Positions 24,111-35,000 of a stretch of DNA of 64,000 nt are shown here, one piece after another (within the stretch, counting starts at the first letter, position 1; every line of letters starts with the position of its first letter). The stretch is from Owenia fusiformis (lineage: Eukaryota; Annelida; Polychaeta; Sabellida; Oweniidae). The notes under the pieces are model-generated. The model was not told the DNA's origin. It did not search any database and saw only the letters and a list, made by a program, of their open reading frames with translations. The stretch spans positions 27,845,936 through 27,909,935 of the forward strand of contig CAIIXF020000006.1 in assembly GCA_903813345.2 (NCBI GenBank), read 5' to 3'. The position numbers were made by a program, and so were the translations under genes.

Positions 24111-24336
24111 CTGTAGATACACTTAATTTGGCTCCAGTTTTAATTTGACAGATTGGTGGATTCAGAAAATCTGCCAAATTAAAAATCCGTCGTATTTCTT
24201 TTTGGAATTCAGTTGGAATTTTTGTCCAATGCACTTCAGAAATTAAACTCCAGGGGCCCCTTTTCCTGTCAACATGTCATCAATTCTACATGCAAATCTG
24301 TCAAATTAAGTAGCGTCAAAATAAGTGTATCTACAG
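24111..24336. mobile_element. 226-bp TA-flanked MITE
   Basis: CTGTAGATACACTTAATTT on the left and AAATAAGTGTATCTACAG on the right are inverted. TA lies at both borders (24109-24110 and 24337-24338), as in Tc1/mariner elements. Confidence 0.8.
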
Positions 24337-24835
24337 TATACAGACTTAGTTCTACATGCAGTAGTCTTGAATCAAGCCTCTGGTCGACCATATTTTTCCC
24401 AACCAGGTGTTATCTTTGAGACAATATAGTTACAAGGGCCTGGTACAAGACTATGTATGTTATAATATATCATAGCTAATTAATACAACTTGAGCAAAAT
24501 CAAATTGTAAAACTAAATTATTATCACAATATATCTCCTTGATCCAGGATTTTAGAAAAATTGATATGTTCAATGCATGTGACAAAATAATGCAATTGTT
24601 TTAAAAAATCAAAGAATGAAAATAAAGAATTTCTAATAAAGCACTTTTCTAATGAATGATATTGTACTATAATTGTCTTACTAGGCTCTTATGCCCCCCC
24701 TCCCCCACTCAAACATTTCCCTAAAGAGAAGTAGATAGGAGGGGGTCCAGCTTCTTGCAAAACTATATTAGTCCAATAGTAATGGTTATATGCAAAGAGG
24801 ATTGGAAGCAAGGGTTCCAACCCGATATTCTGTAA

Positions 24836-25010
24836 TCTCCAGGGTTCAGGCGAACCCTGGCCAAAAATTCTGTCAAAATCATGCAGTTTTTCACCATTTT
24901 GAGCATTTCTCAAGTGATTTTAGCCATATTTGGGTCAAAATTGTCAGATGTGAACCCCCCTGGAAATTTTTGAAAACTGAAACCCCCTTGGCAAATCCTG
25001 ACTACGGGTT
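24836..25010 (+). mobile_element. CAGGCCCGTAGCCAGG-family MITE, diverged copy
   Basis: It carries the family core GGCCAAAAATTCTGTCAAAA, TCATGCAGTTTTTCACCATT, CAAGTGATTTTAGCCATATT, TGTGAACCCCCCTGGAAATT and CTTGGCAAATCCTGACTACG. The left terminus is damaged. Other copies are at 30491, 38417, 42613, 42843, 43585, 47179, 47337, 51491 and 63579. Confidence 0.75.
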
Positions 25011-25020
25011 TGATCTCCAT

Positions 25021-25239
25021 TCAATGCGGTAGTTTCCAATCTTCTCTGTATACTTCTACGGCTGCAAGGAGAATGGCCGATATTCTCGATTGAATTTTGT
25101 ATTCATAACCCCGGTTCATAACATGACTACGTGATACCCATATATGGAACAGAATATCGATCGGTGTCCCTGGGAGCCAATCCACCTTGGGTTGTATGTC
25201 AGAATTTTGTTGGGAGAGCATTTTACTCCTAAACTCCAT
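25021..25239 (-). other. Unrecognised 72-codon ORF
   Basis: Begins with ATG on the minus strand and encodes a mixed-composition peptide containing PKVDWLPGTPIDILFHIWV and ending WKLPH. It is less AT-driven than surrounding ORFs and not repeat-derived as far as I can see. There is no family match, and no clear splice partners. Low confidence that it is translated. Confidence 0.2.
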
Positions 25240-25472
25240 ATTTCATTTCAAACCTACATGTAAACTGAATGCTGCGGCACCATATATTTCTAATAACTTA
25301 GCTTACAAAATAAAGCTTGCACCAACGCATCAACATATATGTTTCTGCTCATTATTTACATGTAAATAAATGAAGTTCAAATTCTATATTGAATATTCAA
25401 GTGTATTATATACATTATATGTATTATATAACAGTATTCAAATAACGGTAAAACATGTTATTTCGTTCTTAA

Positions 25473-25555
25473 CATCCTCCATTCGCAGGGCTCCAAAATC
25501 CAGAATATCTACTTTCTAGGAGGTATGGATTCTGGACACCTGCTTGGGAGGATGC
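25473..25555. repeat. CATCCTCC hairpin repeat copy
   Basis: CATCCTCC at the left and GGAGGATGC at the right enclose about 70 bp with internal partial pairing (GGGCTCC..TCCAGAAT / ATTCTGGAC). It is the same family as at 640-880 and 51000-51109. Confidence 0.55.
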
Positions 25556-25759
25556 ACTTTTAAATGCATGTTTAACTAAATATAGCTAATGGTTTAAATC
25601 GTGACACAAATTAATAATTTTACCATAATTACACATTGATACAATGAGCAAAATGGAAGAGAGAATTCATCTTAACAAAGAACTAATAAGTCCAGAAATA
25701 AAAAGAAGAAAAAAAGTCCAGAAATAATCATATTTAAGTATGATTGGTGATAAATTGCA

Positions 25760-26520
25760 TTGAATGACCATGATCATACATGGAATAAACATGATCACAT
25801 GGAATAAATATGATCATGGATGGAATGACCATAATAACTTGGAATGAACATGATCATACATGGAATAAACACGATCATGGATGGAATGACCATGATCATA
25901 CATAGAATATATATGATCATGGATGGAATGACCATGATTACATGGAATGACCATGATCATATATAGAACGATGATGATCACATGGCATAAACATGATCAT
26001 GCATGGAATAAGCGTATGATCATGCATGGAATGACCATGATCATACATAGAATATATATGATCATGGATGGAATGACCATGATTACATGGAATGACCATG
26101 ATCATACATAGAACGATGATGATCACATGGAATAAACATGATCATGCATGGAATAAGCGTATGATCATGCATGGAATGACCATGATCATACATAGAATAT
26201 ATATGATCATGGATGGAATGACCATGATTACATGGAATGACCATGATCATACATAGAACGATGATGATCACATGGAATAAACTTGATCATGCATGGAATA
26301 AGCGTATGATCATGCATGGAATGACCATGATCATACATAGAATATATATGATCATGGATGGAATGACCATGATTACATGGAATGACCATGATCATACATA
26401 GAACGATGATGATCACATGGAATAAACATGATCATGCATGGAATAAGCGTATGATCATGCATGGAATGACCATAATTACTTGGAATGAACATGATCATTC
26501 ATAGAATGAGCATATTCAAA
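25760..26520. repeat. Higher-order satellite, 145-bp unit on an ATGATCAT core
   Basis: Basic monomers of about 20-25 bp (GGAATGACC or GGAATAAAC plus ATGATCAT) are organised into a nearly identical 145-bp unit repeated from about 25938 to 26450. The first part (25760-25930) is less ordered. Each unit holds several palindromic TGATCA sites. The three overlapping 62-codon ORFs at 145-bp spacing on the minus strand are satellite-encoded and not genes. Confidence 0.9.
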
Positions 26521-26839
26521 TTGTACACGGATGGCATTTATAATTATCAAATTAATTAGTTAAATGCGCAATTATTCACACATAGCTAGGCAAGGTGTGT
26601 CCGATTCCAGGCTATCTGAACTCTATTTCAAATAACTGCATGCACCAATCAGATGTTACAGGATTCAATTAAATCTAGTCCTGTGTAGCCAACCATGGAA
26701 AAATTTTTAATCTGCTGGTGTCAAATTAACTGAGAGAGCTTGCTCTTTAAGAATGCAATTCATATTTTAGGATTAATGCTGTAATAAAAGATATTGACCA
26801 TTTTGTACTTGTAACTTTTTTATTTTATTATCTTTTCTG

Positions 26840-27839
26840 ATGATGGTGGCTCAAATGATTCTTATATTTTTCAATCAAAGCTTCGTAGCATTGGTGTGTT
26901 TTTCTATAATGTCTAGCGTATCGACTGGATTTATATCTGTAATGACACCCATAACCATATCAGAGTTTTTTGGAATGAACGAATTTTCACAGAAACTTGG
27001 ATTGGTTTTAACTAGTGGTGTCAATTAACCGCTTGAGCATTAACCGGTTAACCAGGGGTTTTTACCGGTTAAAGTCGGTTAACCGGCGGGAAATTTGAAC
27101 TGATAATTTCAAAGGAAATCTTCATCTTCGATCTTGAAAGTTGAAACAAATTGGAAAAATGATATATCGGCGTTTATTTTTTACGTTCGTCAAGCTTTAC
27201 TCTATTCTATGTTAGTAAGCGCGGGAAAGCAATGTGGCAGGGATTATAGTTGCTGATTGGATGTTTGTAAGGAATTATCGGACCTATCACATGTATGAGT
27301 AGCTCACATGAAACTGACGCTTGAAAAACAAACAGATTAAAATGCAAAGTAAGCGCGGGAAAGCAATATGGCAGGGATTAAAGTTGCTGATTGGATGTTT
27401 GTAAGGAGTTATAGGACTTATGACATGTATGAGTAGCTTACGTGAAACTGACACCATAAAACCAAACGGATTAGCATGCAAAATAAGCGCGGGAAATCAC
27501 AGAATTATACACGGTCAACTAACCGCCCATAAAAACACAGACCGGTCAAGGCATTATCGGCGGTTAACCGGTTAATACTTGACACCTCTAGTTTTAACAC
27601 TGGTTGGGTTAGCTGCATTTCCATTTGCAAAGATCTTTGGCTGGATTTACGAAAATAATAGCCCCCAAGATTCCAAAAATTGTTTTGGAGAGCACTGTTC
27701 AAGAATGACATTCATCATAATGGCCATTTTTGCTTTACTATCGACTCTTTTTAGCTCAGCTCTGTTAAAAGCACGCTGGGAATGTGATAAAAAAATCCAA
27801 AACTTAACCAAAGGTAGTAGAGGAAATAGAGAGGAGTAA
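26840..27839 (+). pseudogene. MFS transporter 3' exon broken by a transposon
   Basis: Two coding pieces, 26840-27012 and 27599-27839, are in one frame once the 578-bp element at 27013-27590 and one copy of its 8-bp duplication are discounted. Together they encode about 138 residues with three or four hydrophobic helices. These include FVALVCFSIMSSVS, GLVLTLVGLAAFPFA across the break and MTFIIMAIFALLSTLF, followed by a charged tail and TAA. The pattern of an MTPI..FFGMNEFSQKLG loop, then helix, then FGWIYEN resembles the last helices of major facilitator transporters, perhaps monocarboxylate-type; the subfamily is uncertain. With the insertion the frame stops at TAA soon after entering the element. 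The 5' boundary of the exon and the upstream exons were not found. A polymorphic insertion allele, a dead gene, or splicing around the element are all possible. Confidence 0.65.
27013..27590. mobile_element. hAT-like non-autonomous element, 8-bp TSD
   Basis: Ends TAGTGGTGTCAATTAACCG and, reverse complemented, TAGAGGTGTCAAGTATTAACC. It is flanked by the perfect direct repeat GTTTTAAC at 27005-27012 and 27591-27598. TTAACCGG-rich subterminal boxes occur near both ends, and an internal duplication (TAAGCGCGGGAAAGCAATRTG at 27215 and 27350) is present. An 8-bp duplication with these ends fits the hAT superfamily. No transposase is present. Confidence 0.88.
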
Positions 27840-27867
27840 AAAATCAACAGTCAAGGGAATAATTCGA

Positions 27868-27873
27868 AATAAA
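27868..27873 (+). promoter_or_regulatory. Polyadenylation signal of the transporter gene
   Basis: AATAAA about 30 bp after the TAA at 27837-27839; it is the nearest hexamer. Confidence 0.5.
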
Positions 27874-28708
27874 CTCTGACAGAAGTAGAAATAACAAGTC
27901 CTTTATATCTATTATAAGCAGGTGGAGACTGATATATGAAATATTAATATTGTAAAACGAAAATGGTTCATTATCCTGAGACGACTACTACGATATATAC
28001 CAATATTATATCAACAAAGTAAATCTTTGATTCACAAGGTGCAAGTTATAATTACTGTATAATATCGATATTATGGTGATATTCATGTAAATGAATGATG
28101 GTGTTGGACCAGCTGAAACTTTAATGAGAGAAGATGTAAAGGAGATAGTATTATTCAACAGTTATGAGTTTTTCAATCTGCTCTCATTGAATTATTTTTC
28201 AATATTTGTTCTCAAGACTATCCAAGAATAAAAATCATAAAACGACATTATCTATGAGATAATTCTCTCGATCAGATTTTTGAATGGAACCTGTTCTTAC
28301 ATGATCACTGAAATGAACATGATAACATGGAGACACTTGAATTTATGAAAAGACAAGAATACATTTACATAGTAGAGGTGTTTTAGGTGCCAGTCAGATC
28401 AATTCAGACAGAGATCATTCAGATCATGGGGTGGGTTAAGTATTTACAACAGTTTGTGGGATAGTTGGCCATAATGAGCCACTACAAATAAACCCAGTGA
28501 CCCATTTGTGTAGTAATATAGCTATCAGGTTCCTGTCATCCAACTCACCTCTAATACATAAAGTTTATACATCCATAAAATACATCAAATGTATATAATA
28601 TACACAACATGGAATTTTTCAAATAAATAACTGTTCATAATTTTAAACCTGATATTTATATATAATGAGGCTGTTATATCTTAATTATATATGTGATATA
28701 AACATCAG

Positions 28709-28714
28709 TTTATT
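28709..28714 (-). promoter_or_regulatory. SCAI: Candidate polyadenylation signal of SCAI
   Basis: AATAAA on the minus strand about 360 bp after the SCAI stop codon. It is the only such hexamer I saw between 28600 and 29072 on that strand. Confidence 0.45.
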
Positions 28715-29072
28715 GGAGAAATATTTACAGATATTTATCATACTAAGGTTTTGACACATTATTTTCCCATTTGGTATTTACTTTCCGACATTTAAGGGGT
28801 CTTTGATGACCCCTTTTATGAGAGGTCAAGGCCGCTTTTCCACTTCTTACAGACCTCATAGCAGAAAATAAATTTTGTGCACCTTTGGCTAATGATCTGA
28901 AAATGCTTAAGACACTAACCAACACTACTACGAATGGGAAAATATGTTGCCAAAAATGAAAAATTGGTAAACAATGTTTTGTAACAGTTTTGATTCCAAA
29001 AAGGAGAACATTTCTTCCACTTCTAGAATGTTGAGTCGATGGAGATGAAGAATTCCTATTGGTTGATGTAAG

Positions 29073-32000
29073 TCATTCGCTGTTGGTCAGTTCTGAGAAT
29101 ACGCTACGCACTTCCAGTAGAGATGCGAGGTCAAGGACTATTTTGTGTAAAGTCTGTACGTTGAGTACATCATCAGGTATTATTGGATGGCTGCTCGGAT
29201 AGAAATCTTTACCCTAAATTCCACAATAAAATAATTCTATACTTATACATGTAGTGAATATACAGTATATAGACTTCACAGAATGCCTGAGCCATGAATT
29301 ATACATGAAATAATTAATTGTATAATAGCTTAAACCTGCTACCCTATAGGCTTGTGTTTAATTGTACATACAAATAAGCCTGATACATTATTGCTAATCT
29401 AAACAAAGGTTCTTATGCTCAAATTCTCTTATTACTCTAAAATAAAATTTAATTTTTTACTTATTTTTTTATTTATTTATTAAAATCATATTAACATATT
29501 TACATAATAATGATAAAGACACCCCAGGAATTGATGTGTAAAAAACTTGTAAGAAAATTAAAACATATGCCATTAAGTTCAGTGTTAAATACATTGAAGC
29601 CCCGATGCAGTATGAAAGTAAAGAAATAACAGAATATAATTACCTTGAAGCCTCGATGCAGAGTCAGAGTTATACTACAGAAAATGAACCTCAGCAGGAT
29701 CAGTCTGAGAAAGTCATCTCCGTAAAACTGCATGTATGAATGGTCTGAAATCGGGAATTCGTGAAGATGTTCATATTGTGTAAAGTTTCAATGAATCCAT
29801 CGCATAATTCATTTGCAAAAACGAGTATAAATAATTGACAACTTGTAACTGACTAAAAACTTAGGGCCAATATTTGTAAAATAATACCCGTGGGCAATAT
29901 CATGAAGGGGTATTATCACAACCAAATACAATCTGACCTTGCATTCAACTACCAATATTAGAAGTAGTTTTAATGCCAAAGTACCAAACACATATACATA
30001 GTTGTTCACACACCTAGCGACCTTGACCTTGAGAAAGTTCGGCCTGCTTCCACAATGAATTTGTCGATCTGGACCTGACACTTATCCCACATTTGGATAG
30101 GAATGTCCACTATATTACATATGTTACAGAATGCGGTCAGAGGGCTGTATAAGAACAGAGTGAATAGGTTCCCTTTTTGGTGTTGATCTAGAAAAAGAAA
30201 CAAAAACAACGAATCAAACATGCATTGATTAACTGTAAAGAGAAAAAATAGTTCATAAATTCCAATCATTAATGCATTTATTTTGTATTTCTTACACGTC
30301 ATAACTCATCATTATGACCCCCCCCCCCACAAAGCAACATAAAAAGAGTTAAAACAACATCAATCCTCTTTTTGTTAACTGGAGGTTTAAGAGTGCTCAC
30401 TCTGAGAAATAAGCTGTATGACAAAATAACTTTAATTAAAGATCATTTGAATAAAAACTACAGTAATCTTTAACTAGGTATATGACATACTCAGGCCCGT
30501 AGCCAGGGGGGGTTCACAGGGTTCGGGCGACCCCCCCCCCCCTGGCCAAAAATTCTTTCAAAATCATGCAGTTTTTCACCATTTTGAGCACTTCTCAAGT
30601 GATTTTAGCCATATTTGGGACAAAATTGTCAAATGTTAACCCCCCCTGGAAATGTTTTAAAATTGACCCCCCCCTTGGCAAATCCTGGCTACAGGCCAGA
30701 GGCCTAATTCATGAAAGCTCCGCAAGCTTGCGTGTCCGCAATGTATTTGCGGACCTATTGCGTGTCCGCAATTTATTGCGTTACGTCGTATTCACAAAGC
30801 TATCCGCAAATCCAGGGCGTGTCCGCATGTTATCTCCGTGTCCGCAAGCCATGTCCTTAACCGGTGTCACTAATTTAGGACACCTATGTCAGTTTGACCC
30901 TTTATAGCGACCCTTGTTAATTTTGACCTCGGGTTGACATTCTGCTTCAAAAAATGGCTGACGAGGTCGGAAAACAACGCTCGGAGGCTTTCTCCAGTAT
31001 TCAATTAGAAGTTATGATGGACATCATAGAAAAAAAGTATGATGTGTTGACGCATTCTCTAAGTGATCTGCTCACGCTTAAAAAAAGAATGAGGCATGGG
31101 ATTGCATTGTGAGGGAGGTAAGCTTAGATCACCAGTATCGGCGTCGTGAACCCATAATTTTACGTACTGTTAGATAATATATTTAGAATTTGTTGCTGAT
31201 ATGGGTTAAATTGAGTAAAGTTGTAAATAAAATTGTCTTATTGACCTACAGTCAATTTATCTAAACTGCAATTTCTTATAGTATCGGAATAAAATAACAC
31301 ATTGTATTCTATTGTACTGTTGTATATCTCAAACAATGTTTGGACTAATTTAATTCCTCACTGGTCGATATCAAGCGAAGGTAACTGCCGTCACTTTCGC
31401 ATTCAAGATGGTAAGAGATAAACCCACAACCACGGAGCCAGTATATACAGAGGCAATCCCAAATGACTTCAATTGTTTCTACACAGTTATTCATAAGAAC
31501 ATTGGAAACAAAAATATCTGTAAAAATTCGAGCGACGCTTGCTTCATGTCTGGCTGTTCTTCGTCCTAGGATCTAGAATGATAAGTTCATCATTATTTAC
31601 TCTAAATTGCGGTAAAAGAGACGCATTTTGTAATTCCCTGCATCCCCCAATAAATATCTATGATTCGATGCTTTCCACACCATACTACTAATATAATATC
31701 ATTTCAAATCAGTTGATAATGATTGAAAGAAATATTCAAGAAAAATCTTCTGGTTTTCTTTGCACGTAAATCTGTTTCTTTTTAACATTTCTCCTTAATC
31801 TCACAACTTTAATACGAAAAATGGTGATCTATCATTAAAGCAATATACTTTGTTTAGATCGATAACTAACAATTTCTAATGAAAAAATATTCGGGGAAAC
31901 GAGTCCTTCAATTCGGGGGATCCTCTGGGGATTTTACAGTGTTGTTTATATATTGGTCAATTTTAGCGATCTTTTAACACCGTAAACTCACCATATACTT

Positions 32001-35000
32001 CTGAAATGGCTCTCAGGGAAATTTTCGGAAAGTTAGACCGGGGAACCCTCGAACCCCCGGTGGCTACAGAGTTGTATATCATCTAGACAGGTGAATAATG
32101 ATAAAAGTTATAACATAATCGAGAGCGAAATCTACTTCAAAATATATTCCCGGGGTGATATTGAAATTAGCAGAATGATATGGATATAAGATATGATACA
32201 CTCCCCTCACTGGCGGATTAGGGGGCCCGGCCCCCCCCCCTTAGGTGGGCCCAGAAAAAAAAAATTGGGCCCAAAAAAATTTTTGGGCCAAAAAAGGCCT
32301 TCAGGCCCCAAAAAGTTGGCCTTTTTGGTCATTACTGGGCGTTTTAAGGCCTTATTTTTTAATTTTAGGCCAAATTTTGAAGAAAATGGGCCTCAAAATT
32401 TCAAAATTTGGGCCCACTTTGGGGTTTTAGGGGCCGTTTTTTCTCAGATTTGAAATTTGGGCCCCCCCCCTTGTTGATTCCCAGATCCGCCCCTGCCCCT
32501 CCATAAGTTTGGCAACCGTTCTTGTGTTCATGGACTGACGATGACAAATAGCTACCAGAGGGTACTTATTATTCATATTCAAAATGTACATAATTGAAGT
32601 TGCGGTGTTCCGCAACATTGAAAACCTTAAAAACTACTCATAACACATTGCTTTTACATCCATATTTGAACGTCTATATCACATTCTAATTTTTATTTTA
32701 TTTATTTAGAAAATTGTCCTGATGAAAGGATGATATATGAAATACACATGTACGTATTTCCATCACTTAAAGCTAATGTTAAATGTGTTCTCAAGGGGAT
32801 TGATTACGCTTAATTTTCAAAGAGTGACTTGCGGTAAGTACGGAGGTACCGCACGATAATGACGTAATTCTCGCGGTACCGCAAGATATCTGCGGTGATG
32901 CTGACTTTGCGGCCCTTTTGTGAATTGGAAATAGCCGTACCGCAGGGAGTTGCGGAATTCCGCAAGCTTGCGAAGCTTTCATGAATCGGGCCTCTGATAC
33001 TACATGAAAAAGGTACCTGTACCTACCTTGCATGGTTTGGGGGAGGTGAAGAGGTGAGAGCAGACATATTAGAGGCTGACCAAACAAGTTTGGAAAGTTC
33101 TGAAATGATCAGAGAATACATATTAGAGGCTGGCCAAACAAGTTTGGAAAGTTCTGAAATGATGGGAGAATATTTACTACATGTATAATACAATACTTGT
33201 CAACGAAAATATTTTATGATATAGCTAACTCACAAAGATTGCATTATAATGTACATAGCAAATGCAATGAGGGAAGGGAATGGGAGTTTTGACATTGTTT
33301 TTCCATTGTATACTAGATGGGGAGTTTGTTTTCTCAAGATTTGGTGTAATTTCCAATGTTCCTTGGCAATTCCCTACTGCAGCTACTTGGTGAAGGTGAA
33401 ACTAGGTAATATATCTTAAAACATTTTATGATATAGCTACATGTAACTCATTGTAACAGACAGGTTTTTGGATGCGATGTGTATCAGAATGATGTTCCTC
33501 GGCAATTCCCTACTGTACCTGGTGATGAAATGAGGTAATAGAGAGGTAAGGCTTTATGTTTTAAAAGAATATGTACACTGAATGTGAACATGTAATATTA
33601 CATGTATATATACAGTATATATATAGTCTGCCTCTAGGGATCACTTATTCCATTCAAAGTATCCACTTGCCCAAAAAATTTGTTATCATCAGGTTCCTGG
33701 AAAAACCTACTGAAATGGGGACAATAATTCCTGGGGATCATTATGCGTAGGCGTCAGAAGGGGGGGGGGTGCATGGAGTGTAAGAGGGGAAATATGCCGC
33801 TTGACCCCCCGACATACACAGCCTTTGACCACACAAAAAATTGTCCTACTACCTATATTTTCTGGAAAAAATGCACCTCTCTTTTGAAATATGGTCTGAC
33901 GCCCATGTTATGTAACATGTTAGTCAAAATCTTACCTGAAAAGCGGCACTGTTGTCACTATCTGCTATTATAAACAATGGCTTTCTGGTGTATAGGTACA
34001 GATCTCCAGGATGTAAGCTAAAAATAACAAATACAAATTGTGAATTTTTGCATCAAATTTACCACTTGCTCATTTAAAGATGGCAGCACTGGATATCAAA
34101 TTGATACTAAGTTAGAATGGTTGAATAGGGTTGTATGAATATTGATAATCAAACACCCTACCATATAATATATTTCCTCTGTCCTATGTAATTATGATAC
34201 TGGTACATGTACAGCATTATAGATTAAGTTATTTGAGATCTCAGTATCCAGGCATATTTTATCTCAGTTTATGAAGCTCAACGGAGGATGAATTCAAGTG
34301 TTTTGGCCAAAATTATAAAAAAAATGTATAATTTAACAGAATTTCAACATCATTGTTTTTATGTTCAAATAAAAAAAATAACAGATTTATAGCTTTTAGA
34401 GTCATATATCAGGCGACATAAACTATCCAAATTGAGACCGGCGTTTAGGATGTTATTTATAAGACACCATTCTTACATCCTCCGAAATGGTTCCAGATGT
34501 CATCCAGTAAGTTCTGGAGGCCTGTGTTTGGAGGATGCCCTACTTACCAATGAGGGTCTTTTAATGAGCCAGTTCTCTTTGCTTTATTGGTAATTTCCAA
34601 TCCATCACGTCTACTGTTCATCACAATGCCTCCATAGTCGTAAGCAACTGAAAGTATAAAAGCAGAGGGGTGTACATGTATATGGATGGTTTAATAATAT
34701 TATTTAAAGGGTCTTGTTAACCTCTTGAATACCCAGAATGATGGATATATCTGTCACAAATAAAATCCATTTGGAACCCAGAGCGACAGATATATCTGTC
34801 ACAGAATTTTTCACTTAAACTGCTCTAACTTTGGCATTTTTTATCCAATCTTCACAACTAATGTTTTAGAATGTATGTAATGGGTCTATGTTTACTCTTC
34901 TTATGAAATCAAATATCAAACATAGTGTTTTTAGATGTAAATATCCAGAAAACTAGCAGAAAATGAAAAATGCTCTGGTTTCAAACCCTTTTTAGAGGCT

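Larger units (their letters stand above)
30698..32994. mobile_element. PIF/Harbinger-like element with inner insertions
   Basis: Left end AGAGGCCTAATTCATGAAAG with CTCCGCAAGC, right end CGAAGCTTTCATGAATCG with GGCCTCT, inverted. Subterminal regions are rich in TCCGCAA/TTGCGG (30718-30850, 32830-32975). A Myb/SANT-like ORF fragment (30954) supports Harbinger. The interior also carries a partial foldback copy (31365-31415) and a G/C-run element (32208-32495). No DDE nuclease was recognised; a target duplication was not resolved. Confidence 0.65.

Noticed and set aside
25938-26416. Three overlapping 62-codon minus-strand ORFs with near-identical peptides
   Set aside because: They recur at exactly 145 bp and are read through the satellite; they track the repeat unit, not a gene.
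30566-30907. 113-codon plus-strand ORF
   Set aside because: It runs from a MITE into the Harbinger-like terminus and has no family likeness.
32193-32453. 86-codon ORF with Gly/Pro/Lys-rich peptide
   Set aside because: Produced by GGGCCC and A-run composition of a small mobile element.
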